A stretch of DNA of 64,000 nucleotides from WHSW01 sp963759295 (GCA_963759295.1 CAVWYT010000010.1:372001-436000); one strand, 5' to 3'; numbered from the stretch's first letter, positions 26,273-35,437 are shown. Program-made: numbers and translations. The notes: generated by a model from the letters alone, not told the origin.

Positions 26273-28630
26273 ATGCGAAAGCTACTCGCGGCGATCCTGC
26301 TCGCCGGCCTGGTGCTGCCGGGGGCTCGAGCGTCGGCCGCGGCCCCGGCGCCGTTCGAGGTCCGCGACGGCCCGGCCCGCTTCGAGGTCCTGAGCCCGAC
26401 CCTGTTCCGGCTCGAGTACGCCGACGACGGGCGATTCGAGGACCGGCCGACGCTGACCGCCGTCGATCGCGCCGCCGGCGGGGCGCGGGTTCGCACCCGG
26501 GTCGTCGACGGGATCCGGGTGATCAAGACCTCCCGCGTCGTGCTCCGGTACCGGATCGGCGCCGGACCGTTCGACGCCGCGAACCTGAAGTTGGCGCTCA
26601 CCGTCGGCGACCAGCGCCGCGCCGTGCACCCCTCGTTTCCGAGCGCCACCTCCACGGCGCCGGCCGCCGAGCCGCCGCCGATCACCACGGCGCCGAACCC
26701 GGGCGACCCGGCGCCGCGCCTCGAGGGCAACCTCGGCGGCTGGTATCGGGGGCTCGACGGTCAGCTGGGGCCGGTGCCGCTACACGACGGCTTGCTCTCG
26801 CGCGAGGGCTGGTACCTGCTCGACGACACGATCAGCCCGCTGCTGATCGAGGGCGGACGCTGGTTCGCGCCTCGGCCGCAGCACTCGGGCGCCTACCAGG
26901 ACGGCTACCTGTTCGCGTATGGACAGGACTACGCCGCCGGCCTGCGTGACTTCCGCAACCTGGCCGGACCGGCGCCGCTGCTTCCACGCCAGGCGTTCGG
27001 CAACTGGTTCTCGCGATACAACTTCTACAGCGCCCGCGCCTACCAGAAGCTGGTGGCGCGCTTTCGGCGCTCGCGCGTGCCGCTCGACGTGCTCGTCGTC
27101 GATACGGACTTCAAGTCGCCGAATCCGTGGAACGGCTGGCAGTGGACTCCGGTCTTCGGATCGGATCCGGCCGGGTTCGTGAGCTGGGCGCACTCGAAGG
27201 GCCTCGCCGTCTCGCTCAACGTCCATCCCTCGATCAGCCAGGCGGATCCAGCCTACCCGGCGACCGACGCCGCGGCGGGCGGGCTGAAGATCGACAGCGG
27301 CCGCTGCCGGGTGCACCTGCAGGATCCGAACGCGGTCTGCGGCGCCTGGGACTGGGCCCGTCGCGAGCAGGTCGACTCCTACTTCGCGCTGCACGCGCCG
27401 TTCGAGCGCGACGGGGTCGACTTCTGGTGGCTGGACTGGAACAGCGACGAGAGCGATGCGAGGGCGCCGGGGCTGACGCCCGACACCTGGATCAACGCGC
27501 TCTACGCGGAGCGCCAACGGGGTCGCGGCACGCGCTGGCCGGTGCTGAGCCGGATCGGCTCGTCGTTCTGGAACTACCACGGGGCGATGCCGGGCGCCTG
27601 GGCCGAGCATCGGTACGCGATCCACTTCACGGGCGACACGTACCCGACCTGGCCGGTGCTCGACTTCGAGATCCGGTTCACGGCCTCGGAGGGCGCCGGG
27701 ATCGGGCTGCCCTACGTCTCGCACGACATCGGCAGCTTCCGCGGCGAGAAGCTGCCCTCGGACATGTACGTGCGCTGGGTCCAGTTCGGCGCCTTCCAGC
27801 CCATCCTCCGGCTTCACTCCGACCACGGCTATCGCCTGCCGTGGGAGTACGGCCCGGTGGCGAGGCGGATCGCGAGCGACTTCCTGCGCCTGCGCGAGTC
27901 GCTCGTCCCCTACCTCTACACGGCGGCGCGCGACGCCTACGACTCGGGATTGCCGATCGCCCGGCCGATGTACCTCACATGGCCGGGCGCCGCTCGGGCC
28001 TACCGCTTCGACGGCCAGTACATGCTCGGCGACGAGCTGCTCGTCGCCCCGGTCGCGACGCCCGGGCGCCGGGCCTCGAAGCGAGTCTGGTTCCCGCCCG
28101 GCGACTGGATCGACGTCTTCACCGGCTCCGTCCACCGCGGACCTGGCAGCGAGCGCATTTCGGTGCCGCTCGAGCGGATGCCGGTGTTCGCACGGGCCGG
28201 GGCGATCGTGCCGCGCCAGCCCTACGCGAGCCACGTCACATCGCCGCCCGACCCGCTCGCCGTCGACGTCTACGCCGGCGCGGACGGCGCGTTCGACCTC
28301 TACGAGGACTCCGGGTCGGGCTTCGCCTATCAGCGTCGGGGCTTCGCGCGCACCGGGCTGCGCTGGCGGCAGGGCGAGGGCTCGGCGACGCTGACGGTCG
28401 GGCCGGCTCGCGGCACCTACCGGCGGATGCCGTCCCGGCGCCGCTACCTGCTCAGCTTCGTGGACGTCGACCGCCCGCTGCGGGTCACGCAGAGCTCCGG
28501 CGGCCGGGTCAAAGAGCTGCGCGGTTGGAGCTACGACCCCTCCAGCCGCCGGCTCGAGGTCGCGATCGCCTCCGTCGCGGCGCGCGCCGGGGCGACGGTG
28601 CGGCTCGACCTCCCCGCTGCGCGGCGCTGA
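26273..28630 (+). CDS. Secreted glycoside hydrolase family 31 (alpha-glucosidase/xylosidase type)
   Basis: 785 residues. A signal peptide (MRKLLAAILLAGLVLPGARA, cleavage near the following SAAA) sends it out. The GH31 barrel has DVLVVDTDF, nucleophile Asp388 in WWLDWN, LSRIGSSFWNYHGAMPG, and acid/base Asp455 in FTGDTYPTW, then distal beta-sandwich domains (LVPYLYTAARDAYDSGLPIARP; ERMPVFARAGAIVP). It should release alpha-linked glucose or xylose outside the cell. Unrelated to its neighbours; it has its own promoter. Confidence 0.9.
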   Translation: MRKLLAAILLAGLVLPGARASAAAPAPFEVRDGPARFEVLSPTLFRLEYADDGRFEDRPTLTAVDRAAGGARVRTRVVDGIRVIKTSRVVLRYRIGAGPFDAANLKLALTVGDQRRAVHPSFPSATSTAPAAEPPPITTAPNPGDPAPRLEGNLGGWYRGLDGQLGPVPLHDGLLSREGWYLLDDTISPLLIEGGRWFAPRPQHSGAYQDGYLFAYGQDYAAGLRDFRNLAGPAPLLPRQAFGNWFSRYNFYSARAYQKLVARFRRSRVPLDVLVVDTDFKSPNPWNGWQWTPVFGSDPAGFVSWAHSKGLAVSLNVHPSISQADPAYPATDAAAGGLKIDSGRCRVHLQDPNAVCGAWDWARREQVDSYFALHAPFERDGVDFWWLDWNSDESDARAPGLTPDTWINALYAERQRGRGTRWPVLSRIGSSFWNYHGAMPGAWAEHRYAIHFTGDTYPTWPVLDFEIRFTASEGAGIGLPYVSHDIGSFRGEKLPSDMYVRWVQFGAFQPILRLHSDHGYRLPWEYGPVARRIASDFLRLRESLVPYLYTAARDAYDSGLPIARPMYLTWPGAARAYRFDGQYMLGDELLVAPVATPGRRASKRVWFPPGDWIDVFTGSVHRGPGSERISVPLERMPVFARAGAIVPRQPYASHVTSPPDPLAVDVYAGADGAFDLYEDSGSGFAYQRRGFARTGLRWRQGEGSATLTVGPARGTYRRMPSRRRYLLSFVDVDRPLRVTQSSGGRVKELRGWSYDPSSRRLEVAIASVAARAGATVRLDLPAARR

Positions 28631-28647
28631 CGCGACCGGCGCAATCG

Positions 28648-28663
28648 TCGGCCGGCCGGCCGA
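28648..28663. terminator. Possible terminator hairpin after GH31 gene
   Basis: TCGGCCGGCCGGCCGA is a 16-bp perfect palindrome 17 bases after the GH31 stop. There is no T-tract, as is common in high-GC actinobacteria, so termination is only suggested by position. Confidence 0.3.
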
Positions 28664-28709
28664 GCTCGATCGCTGTCGCTTTCAGCGGGCCCTGGGGACA
28701 GCAACCCGA

Positions 28710-28736
28710 TTGACTCGTCAGTCAAACCGCTAACAT
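28710..28736 (+). promoter_or_regulatory. Promoter and palindromic operator of the ETF operon
   Basis: TTGACT-CGTC-AGTCAA (28710-28725) is a perfect inverted repeat whose left arm is also a consensus-like -35. TAACAT (28731-28736) follows after 15 bases as the -10. Palindromes of this TTGACT-type form are typical of TetR-family operators controlling fatty acid genes, so repression relieved by an acyl-CoA is plausible; no TetR gene is in the window. Confidence 0.55.
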
Positions 28737-28767
28737 GCCCGCCGCTTACCCCTAAGGAGGCCTCGAC

Positions 28768-29559
28768 TTGAAGATTTGCTGTCTCGTCAAGGAGGTTCCC
28801 GACGCCGCGGTCCAGAAGCGGATCGACCCGAACTCCAAGCGGCTCGATCGCTCCGGCGAAAAGAACCTCAATCCGTTCGACACCCACGGGATCGAAGCTG
28901 CGATGCAGATCCGCGAGGGTGGGAAGGTCCAGGTCGACGAGATCGTCGCGGTGACCATGGGCCCAGAGAGCGCGGTGCGCGCCCTGCACAAGGCCGTCGC
29001 CCTCGGGGCCGACCGCTCGGTCCACCTCACCGACGCCGCGCTCGAGGGATCCGACGTCTGCGCGACCGGCTTCGCGCTGGCGAAAGTTCTCGCGGGCGAG
29101 CAGCCCGACCTCGTCCTGCTCGGCCAGCAGTCCGACGACGGCGAGTGCTACACGATCGGCGCCGTGGTCGCCGACCACCTGAAGATGCCGTCGCTGACGC
29201 AGGTGATCGGGATCGAGGTCGAGGACGGGAAGCTGATCTGCGAGCGGCAGGCCGAGTACGGCTACGACACGGTCGAGGTCGAGCTGCCCGCGGTGATCTC
29301 GGTTGGCGACGCGATCAACGAGCCCCGCTATCCGAGCCTGAAGGCGATCATGGGAGCGAAGAAGAAGCCGCTCGACACGAAGGCGACCGGCGACGTCGGG
29401 ATCGAGGCGTCCGCCGTCGGCGAGACGGGCTCCAAGACGCAGGTCCTGGAGATCAGCCCGCCGCCCGCGAAGGAGGCCGGCGAGGTGTTCGAGGACGAGG
29501 ACACCAACGAGACGGTCGAGAAGATCGTCGCATGGCTCGATGAAAGGAAGCTGATCTAA
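28768..29559 (+). CDS. etfB: Electron transfer flavoprotein, beta subunit
   Basis: 263 residues. MKICCLVKEVPDAA opens the AMP-binding alpha/beta fold, with DLVLLGQQSDDGECYTIG and a recognition-loop region YPSLKAIMGAKKKPL. The start is TTG 28768, set by a strong Shine-Dalgarno TAAGGAGG (28753-28760). With the alpha subunit it carries electrons from acyl-CoA dehydrogenases to ETF:quinone oxidoreductase. First of three genes; the next begins immediately after its stop. Confidence 0.95.
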   Translation: MKICCLVKEVPDAAVQKRIDPNSKRLDRSGEKNLNPFDTHGIEAAMQIREGGKVQVDEIVAVTMGPESAVRALHKAVALGADRSVHLTDAALEGSDVCATGFALAKVLAGEQPDLVLLGQQSDDGECYTIGAVVADHLKMPSLTQVIGIEVEDGKLICERQAEYGYDTVEVELPAVISVGDAINEPRYPSLKAIMGAKKKPLDTKATGDVGIEASAVGETGSKTQVLEISPPPAKEAGEVFEDEDTNETVEKIVAWLDERKLI

Positions 29560-30537
29560 ATGGGAGGCATCCTGGTCTACGCCCTCCACGACGACGAGGG
29601 CAACTTCAACAAGAACTCGCTCGGCGCGATCTCCGAGGCCGCGAAGCTGGCCGGCGAGCTCGGAGCCGAGGCGGCCGCCGTGGTCGTCGGCGAGGTCTCC
29701 GACGATGCCGCCGCCGGGCTCGGCGCCCACGGCGCCTCGAAGGTCTACCGCGCCTCCTCGGCGCCCGAGGGGCTCGCGCAGCCGATCGTCGACGTGATGG
29801 CGAAGGTGATCTCCGAGAACGGCTTCTCCTACGCGCTGTTCGGCGGCGGCCTGCTCGGGTTCGAGATCGGCGCCGGGCTGACCGCGCGCCTGAACGCCGG
29901 CGTGACCATGGAGGTGACGGCGGTCAAGGTCGCCGACGGCAAGCTGGTCGCCGAGCGACCGGTGCTCCAGGACTCCGCGATCGTCGACGTCGGCTACGTC
30001 GGCGAGCCGGGGATCATCATCGGGCGCCTGAACGCGTTCAGCGAGAACGACGGCAGTGGCAGCCCGGCCGAGGTGGTCGACGTCGAGGTCGAGCTCTCGG
30101 AGTGGTCGACGAAGGCGACGATGCGCACGCGAGGCGAGCAGCGGGGCGCCGACGTCAACATCGAGGACGCCGACGTCCTCGTCGGCGGCGGCCGCGGCCT
30201 GGGCGAGAAGGACAACTTCAAGCTCGCCGAGGAGCTCGCCGACGCGCTCGGCGGCGCCGTCGCGGCGACCCGCGCCGTGGTCGACGCCGGCTGGTACCCC
30301 TACGCGGCGCAGATCGGGCAGACCGGCAAGACGGTGGCTCCGAAGCTCTACCTGGCGGCGGGGATCTCGGGCGCGATCCAGCACAAGGTCGGCATGCAGA
30401 GCTCCGAGAACATCCTCGCGATCAACAAGGACCCGAACGCCCCGATCTTCGAGTTCTGCGACCTCGGGGTGGTCGGCGATCTGCACAAGATCATGCCCAA
30501 GCTGACCGAGGCGATCAAGGCCAAGAAGGGCGGCTGA
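29560..30537 (+). CDS. etfA: Electron transfer flavoprotein, alpha subunit
   Basis: 325 residues. The C-terminal FAD domain is clear: VLVGGGRGLGEKDNFKLAEE, AATRAVVDAGW, QIGQTGKTVAPKLYLAAGIS and SSENILAINKDPNAPIF. It binds the redox-active FAD of the ETF heterodimer. No spacing to etfB; etf:quinone oxidoreductase starts 8 bases downstream. Confidence 0.95.
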   Translation: MGGILVYALHDDEGNFNKNSLGAISEAAKLAGELGAEAAAVVVGEVSDDAAAGLGAHGASKVYRASSAPEGLAQPIVDVMAKVISENGFSYALFGGGLLGFEIGAGLTARLNAGVTMEVTAVKVADGKLVAERPVLQDSAIVDVGYVGEPGIIIGRLNAFSENDGSGSPAEVVDVEVELSEWSTKATMRTRGEQRGADVNIEDADVLVGGGRGLGEKDNFKLAEELADALGGAVAATRAVVDAGWYPYAAQIGQTGKTVAPKLYLAAGISGAIQHKVGMQSSENILAINKDPNAPIFEFCDLGVVGDLHKIMPKLTEAIKAKKGG

Positions 30538-30544
30538 GGAGCCG

Positions 30545-32248
30545 ATGGCAGACGCGGTAGAGCCCGCGCGGTACCCGCCTCCCTTCGACGAGGCCGGCCT
30601 GATCGTCGAGCCCACCGACCCCGAGGACGAGCGGATCGAGGTCGGGGTTGCGATCGTCGGCGGTGGCCCGGCCGGGCTCGCCTGCGCGAATCGTCTCCTC
30701 GACCTGCTCGCCGACGAGCCCGAGCTGATGGAGAAGCTCGGCGAGGTCCCGGTCGCGGTGATCGAGAAGGGCAAGGTGTGCGGAGCGCACACCTTGAGCG
30801 GCGCGAACATGAAGCCGTCGGCGATGCGCGAGCTGTTCCCGGACCTCGAGCCGTCGCAGTGGCCGTTCGCATACCAGGAGGTGACCAAGGACGCGGTCTA
30901 CCTGCTGACCAAGCGGGCGGCTCTGCCGCTGAAGCCGATGCCACCCAACTTCCGCAACCACGGCAACTACGTGATCTCGATCGCAAAGCTGTCGCGCTTT
31001 CTCGCCGAGCAGGCGGAGGAGAAGGGCGCCTACATCCTCACCGAGACGGTCGCCGACCGGCTGCTGGTCTCGGACCGGATCGTGCGCGGGATCCGTTCGG
31101 GGGACCGTGGTCGCGGCAAGGACGGCGAGCCGCTCGGCAACTTCGAGCCGGGCTCCGACGTGGTCGCGAAGACGACCGTCCTCGCCGAGGGCACCCTCGG
31201 GCACCTGACCCAGGCGGCGCTCGACTACTTCGACCTCCACGGCTCACTGCCGACCCGGTGGGAGCTCGGGGTGAAGGAGGTCTGGAAGGTGGAGAAACCG
31301 CTCGACCGGGTGATCCACACGATGGGATGGCCGCTGCGCAAGCGTCCGAAATGGAACGAGTTCGGCGGCAGCTTCATCTACCCGATGGGCGAGGACAAGC
31401 TGTGCCTCGGCATGGTGATCGGGCTCGACTACACCGACTCGACGCTCTCCTGTCACGACCTGCTGCAGGAGCTCAAGACGCACCCCTTCGTGCGCAAGCT
31501 GCTCGAGGGCGGCGAGCGGGTCGCCTGGGGGGCGAAGACGATCCCCTCCGGCGGCTACTTCTCGCTGCCGCGGAGCCTGGTCGTCCCGGGTATGGCGATC
31601 GCCGGAGACGCGGCGAACATGGTCAACATCCCGACCCTGAAGGGCGTCCACTACGCGATGCACGCCGGCATCTACGCGGCCGAGGCGATCTTCGACGCGC
31701 TTCGCGCCGACTCGGTCAACCTCGATTCCTACGACGAGAAGGCCCGCAACTCGGCGATCGGCAACGACCTTTTCGAGTCGCGCAACATGCGCCAGCCGTT
31801 CTCGAAGGGCTTCTTCGTCGGCGGGGCGATCGCCAGCGCGATGACGGTCAGCAAGGGGCTGTTCCCGGGCGGCAAGTGGAAGTACGAGCCCGACACCGAG
31901 CTGCCGATGACGGACGGTGGCGCCGATCAGGGCTACCCGGAGCCCGACAACCGGCTGACCTTCAACAAGCTCGACTCCGTGTTCTTGTCCGGCAACGCCA
32001 CCCGCGACGACGCGCCCAATCACGTCCGCGTCCAGAGCCACGTCCCGCGCGAGCTCGCGAAGACGTGGGTCAACCTCTGCCCGGCGCAGGTGTACGAGGT
32101 CCCGGAGGGCCAGCTCGAGTCCGGGGCGCCCGAGGTCGACGTCCACGTCACCGCCTCCAACTGCGTGCAATGCGGCGCGATCAACGCCAAGGGCGGACGG
32201 CTGACGATGCCCGAGGGCGGCGATGGGCCGCTCTATCAGGAGGTCTGA
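30545..32248 (+). CDS. Electron transfer flavoprotein:quinone oxidoreductase
   Basis: 567 residues, membrane-associated FAD/Fe-S enzyme passing ETF electrons to menaquinone or ubiquinone. FAD site VAIVGGGPAGLACAN (about residues 36-50), ETF-QO core GAHTLSGANMKPSAM and AGDAANMVNIPTLKG. The ferredoxin-like end has Cys512 (NLCPAQVYE), Cys540 and Cys543 (NCVQCGAI), but the third cysteine expected in C-x2-C-x2-C is Ile546. One of the four [4Fe-4S] ligands is therefore missing or supplied from elsewhere. Third gene of the ETF operon; GAGGAG precedes its ATG. Confidence 0.93.
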   Translation: MADAVEPARYPPPFDEAGLIVEPTDPEDERIEVGVAIVGGGPAGLACANRLLDLLADEPELMEKLGEVPVAVIEKGKVCGAHTLSGANMKPSAMRELFPDLEPSQWPFAYQEVTKDAVYLLTKRAALPLKPMPPNFRNHGNYVISIAKLSRFLAEQAEEKGAYILTETVADRLLVSDRIVRGIRSGDRGRGKDGEPLGNFEPGSDVVAKTTVLAEGTLGHLTQAALDYFDLHGSLPTRWELGVKEVWKVEKPLDRVIHTMGWPLRKRPKWNEFGGSFIYPMGEDKLCLGMVIGLDYTDSTLSCHDLLQELKTHPFVRKLLEGGERVAWGAKTIPSGGYFSLPRSLVVPGMAIAGDAANMVNIPTLKGVHYAMHAGIYAAEAIFDALRADSVNLDSYDEKARNSAIGNDLFESRNMRQPFSKGFFVGGAIASAMTVSKGLFPGGKWKYEPDTELPMTDGGADQGYPEPDNRLTFNKLDSVFLSGNATRDDAPNHVRVQSHVPRELAKTWVNLCPAQVYEVPEGQLESGAPEVDVHVTASNCVQCGAINAKGGRLTMPEGGDGPLYQEV

Positions 32249-32278
32249 CGGCGGGCGGACCCGAGCAGCGCCTGGACC

Positions 32279-33004
32279 CTAGGCGGCCGACCGCGGGACG
32301 ACGACCACCGGGCAGGAGGCGCTGCGCATGACCGCGTAGGAGACGTTGCCGACCAGCGCGTGGCGGAGGGGGCCGTATCCCCGCGAGCCGACCACGAGCA
32401 GGTCGAGCTCGCGCGAGCGCCGCGCCAGCACCTCGGCCGGATCGCCATCATCCTCGGCGACCGTGATCGTCTCCAGCGAGGCGCCGAGGTCCGCCGCGAG
32501 CACCGCAGCCACCTCACGCGCGTGGCCGGACTCGGTGCGGCCGTCGTAGCCAACGCCGATCCGGCTGATCTCGGTCCGTCCGTGATCGGCGTAGCCGCTC
32601 GGCGCCACCATCACCGCACACGGGGACGCGTGCAGCAGGCGCTCGCCCACGCTCCCGGGCAGCACCCTCCCGAGCCCGTGGCGGTGGGTCGAGCCGAGGA
32701 CGATCACGTCCGCGCTCTCGTCCTCGGCGAACTCGGTCAGGGCTCGCGGCGCGGAGACCCCCCCGACGATGCGAAGCCGAAACGGCGTCTCACCGAGGAG
32801 CTCGCGGGCGGAGGCGGTCAGCCGCCGCTCCGCGTCGTCGGTCGCGCGCTCATACGCGCCGGCGGGGGTAGCGAGCGGATCGAGCTCGAGCGCGACGCCG
32901 AGCACCAACTCGGCGCCCTCGATCACCGCGAGGCCACGGGCCAGCGAGAGCGCGTCGCGCCCGCCCTCGCTGGCGTCGTAGCCGACCAGGACTCGCCGGT
33001 ACAC
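32279..33004 (-). CDS. Tandem universal stress protein (UspA)
   Basis: 241 residues made of two Usp domains. The first (VLVGYDASEGGRDAL ... VLGSTHRHGLGRVLPGSVGERLL) and second (IGVGYDGRTESGHAREV ... VVGSRGYGPLRHALVGNVSYAV) each hold the ATP-binding G-x2-G-x9-G(S/N) pattern. The second domain is shorter. ATP-binding stress proteins like these respond to hypoxia or starvation in actinobacteria. GTG 33004 start, convergent with the ETF operon. Confidence 0.9.
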   Translation of the reverse strand: MYRRVLVGYDASEGGRDALSLARGLAVIEGAELVLGVALELDPLATPAGAYERATDDAERRLTASARELLGETPFRLRIVGGVSAPRALTEFAEDESADVIVLGSTHRHGLGRVLPGSVGERLLHASPCAVMVAPSGYADHGRTEISRIGVGYDGRTESGHAREVAAVLAADLGASLETITVAEDDGDPAEVLARRSRELDLLVVGSRGYGPLRHALVGNVSYAVMRSASCPVVVVPRSAA

Positions 33005-33011
33005 GCCGAGC

Positions 33012-33017
33012 AGCCTA
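33012..33017 (-). promoter_or_regulatory. Candidate -10 (TAGGCT), leaderless usp gene
   Basis: Minus-strand TAGGCT ends 7 bases before GTG 33004. The divergent rpmE -10 lies 31 bases to the right. Confidence 0.4.
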
Positions 33018-33048
33018 CGCGCTTGCCCTCGGGCCGCACACGCGCCGC

Positions 33049-33054
33049 TAGAAT
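33049..33054 (+). promoter_or_regulatory. Candidate -10 (TAGAAT), leaderless rpmE
   Basis: TAGAAT ends 8 bases before ATG 33063; no ribosome-binding sequence is present although ribosomal protein genes are highly expressed. Confidence 0.5.
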
Positions 33055-33062
33055 CGAAACCG

Positions 33063-33272
33063 ATGAAGGCTGGGATCCACCCCGAGTACGCCCTCTCGCA
33101 CGTGCGCTGCTCGTGCGGGAACGAGTTCTACACGCGCTCGACGAAGCCCGAGCTGCACGTCGAGATCTGCTCCGCCTGCCATCCGTTCTACACCGGCAAG
33201 CAGAAGCTGGTCGACACCGGCGGCCGCGTCGAGCGGTTCAAGCGCAGGGCGGCCCGCAGCCGGCGCGGCTGA
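33063..33272 (+). CDS. rpmE: 50S ribosomal protein L31, zinc-binding type
   Basis: 69 residues, typical length. MKAGIHPEYALSHVRCSCGN begins the protein; Cys16, Cys18, Cys36 and Cys39 form the zinc site of the C+ form, so this is the zinc-replete paralogue. First gene of the rpmE-DUF1385-prfA-prmC-tsaC series seen in many Gram-positive and actinobacterial genomes. Confidence 0.97.
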   Translation: MKAGIHPEYALSHVRCSCGNEFYTRSTKPELHVEICSACHPFYTGKQKLVDTGGRVERFKRRAARSRRG

Positions 33273-33286
33273 ACGCGGCCGCGGCG

Positions 33287-34291
33287 ATGAGCGCCAACGG
33301 CCGCCCACCCGCCGAGGCTCCTCCGAGCCTCGACACCGCGCGCATGCCCGACGGCATGCCGGTCGCCTCGCGCGACGCGCCGGTCGGCGGACAGGCGGTG
33401 CTCGAGGGCGTGATGATGCGCGGCGTCTCGACGTGGTCGGTGGCGGTGCGCAAGCCCGACGCCGAGGTCGCGGTCACCTCCGAGCCGCTGGTCTCGTGGG
33501 CGAAGCGCCACCGGCTGCTGCGGCTGCCGATCGTCCGCGGAGTGGTCGCCCTCGCCGAGTCGCTGAAGATCGGCTTCCGAGCGCTCGCGATCTCCGCCAA
33601 CGCGCAGCTCGAGCCCGAGGATGGTGAGGAGCCCGAGTCGATCGGAGGGTTCACCTGGGGCCTGACAATCGTGCTCTCGATGGCGCTCGCGGTCGGCCTC
33701 TTCTTCGTCGTTCCGGTCAGCGCCACGAGCCTGATCAAGGACCAGCTCGGATCGGCGCTGCTCTTCTGGCTGGTCGAGGGCGTGCTGCGGACCGCGATCT
33801 TCATCGGATACATCGCCGCGATCAGCCGCCTCCCCGACCTGCGGCGCGTGTTCGAGTACCACGGCGCCGAGCACAAGACGATCTCGTGCTACGAGGCAGG
33901 CGACCGGCTCGTGCCCGAGCGCGCCGAGCGCTACTCGCGCCTGCACCCGCGCTGCGGCACCAGCTTCCTGCTGATCGTCATGGTGCTGGCGATCTTCGTC
34001 TTCGCGCCGATCGGGCTCCCCGCCTGGTATTGGTTGGTGCTCTCGCGCATCCTCGGGATCCCGCTGATCGCCGGCCTCTCATACGAGGTGATCAAGTGGG
34101 CCGGCAAGAACCGTCGCAAGCGCTGGGTCAGGACGCTGATGTGGCCCGGGCTGATGCTCCAGAACCTCACCACCCGTGAGCCGGACCGCGAGCAGCTCGC
34201 GGTGGCGATCGCGGCGCTCGAGGCCGTGCTCGCGGTCGAGAATCCCGAGCAAGCCGCGGCCGAGGCGGGCGAGATCGAGATCGTCGCGTAG
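33287..34291 (+). CDS. DUF1385 family membrane protein (YqhQ-like)
   Basis: 334 residues. The family signature VGGQAVLEGVMMRG is near the start and FEYHGAEHKTISCYEAG, SRLHPRCGTSFLLIVM in the middle, flanked by four or more membrane helices (LTIVLSMALAVGLFFVVPV; TAIFIGYIAAIS). The His/Glu/Cys-rich EYHGAEHK segment suggests metal binding. The function of the family is not established, but its position between rpmE and prfA is strongly conserved. It starts 14 bases after rpmE. Confidence 0.92.
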   Translation: MSANGRPPAEAPPSLDTARMPDGMPVASRDAPVGGQAVLEGVMMRGVSTWSVAVRKPDAEVAVTSEPLVSWAKRHRLLRLPIVRGVVALAESLKIGFRALAISANAQLEPEDGEEPESIGGFTWGLTIVLSMALAVGLFFVVPVSATSLIKDQLGSALLFWLVEGVLRTAIFIGYIAAISRLPDLRRVFEYHGAEHKTISCYEAGDRLVPERAERYSRLHPRCGTSFLLIVMVLAIFVFAPIGLPAWYWLVLSRILGIPLIAGLSYEVIKWAGKNRRKRWVRTLMWPGLMLQNLTTREPDREQLAVAIAALEAVLAVENPEQAAAEAGEIEIVA

Positions 34292-34350
34292 GGGCCGCGG
34301 CCGGGGGGCGCCGGCGTGCTCGTCGGGCCCGGCGTCGTTGGGCTCGCCGG

Positions 34351-34356
34351 TAGCCT
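34351..34356 (+). promoter_or_regulatory. Candidate -10 (TAGCCT), leaderless prfA
   Basis: TAGCCT ends 7 bases before ATG 34364 and excludes the in-frame CTG/GTG codons upstream as starts. Confidence 0.4.
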
Positions 34357-34363
34357 CCCGACG

Positions 34364-35437
34364 ATGATCCGAAGGCTTGTCCAACAGGTCGAGGAACGCT
34401 TCAGCGAGCTGCAGCGCCAGATGTCCGATCCCGAGGTGATCGGCGATCGGGAGCGCTACGCCGCGGTCGGCCGCGAGTATCGCGAGCTCGAGTCGGCGCA
34501 CGAGCTGGCGCTCGAGTGGCGCCGGCTTTCCGGCGACCTCGAGGGCGCCGAGGAGCTCCTGGCCGAGGACGGCGACGACGAGGAGCTGCGCCGCGTCGTC
34601 GCCGAGGCCCCGGGGCGGATGCGCGAGCTCGAGGAGGAGATCCGGTTGGCGATGGTCGAGCGCGACCCGAACGACGCCAAGAACGTGATCATCGAGATCC
34701 GCGCCGGCGCCGGCGGCGACGAGGCGGCGTTGTTCGCCGGCGACCTGTTCAAGATGCTGACCCGCTACGCGGAGGAGCGCGGGTTCGCGACGGACGTGCT
34801 CTCCCAGTCGCCGGCCGAGGTCGGCGGGTTCAAGGAGGTCACCTTCGAGATCCGCGGCGAGGGCGCCTACTCGGTGTTCAAGTTCGAGGGCGGCACGCAT
34901 CGCGTCCAGCGGGTGCCGAAGACCGAGTCGCAGGGTCGGATCCACACCTCGACCGCGACCGTGGCGGTGCTGCCCGAGGCCGAGGAGGTCGAGGTCGCGA
35001 TCGCGCCCGACGATCTGCAGGTCGACGTCTACCGCTCCTCCGGGCCCGGCGGCCAGTCGGTCAACACCACCGACTCCGCGGTCCGCATGACCCACAAGCC
35101 GACCGGGATCGTGGTCTCGATGCAGGACGAGAAGTCACAGCTCCAGAATCGGGAGAAGGCGCTGCGGGTGCTGCGCGCCCGACTGTATGAGCGCGAGTTG
35201 GAGCAGCAGCGCGCGGAGATCGCGGCCGATCGCCGCTCCCAGGTCGGCACCGGAGAGCGCTCGGAGAAGATCCGCACCTACAACTTCCCCCAGGGCCGGG
35301 TCACCGACCACCGGGTGAAGCTCACCGCCCACAACCTCGAGGAGATCCTCAACGGCGACCTGGGCGAGTTCACGAACGCGCTCGCCGCGGAGGAGAAACG
35401 CGCTCGGCTCTCCGAGATGACGACGGAGGCGCCGTGA
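34364..35437 (+). CDS. prfA: Peptide chain release factor 1
   Basis: 357 residues. The ribosomal peptidyl-transferase motif GGQ is in RSSGPGGQSVNTTDSAV; the RF1 recognition region reads RVPKTESQGRIHTSTATVAV, where the stop-codon tripeptide P-x-T is PKT rather than the common PAT. Terminates at UAG and UAA. Its glutamine is methylated by PrmC, encoded 55 bases downstream. Confidence 0.96.
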   Translation: MIRRLVQQVEERFSELQRQMSDPEVIGDRERYAAVGREYRELESAHELALEWRRLSGDLEGAEELLAEDGDDEELRRVVAEAPGRMRELEEEIRLAMVERDPNDAKNVIIEIRAGAGGDEAALFAGDLFKMLTRYAEERGFATDVLSQSPAEVGGFKEVTFEIRGEGAYSVFKFEGGTHRVQRVPKTESQGRIHTSTATVAVLPEAEEVEVAIAPDDLQVDVYRSSGPGGQSVNTTDSAVRMTHKPTGIVVSMQDEKSQLQNREKALRVLRARLYERELEQQRAEIAADRRSQVGTGERSEKIRTYNFPQGRVTDHRVKLTAHNLEEILNGDLGEFTNALAAEEKRARLSEMTTEAP

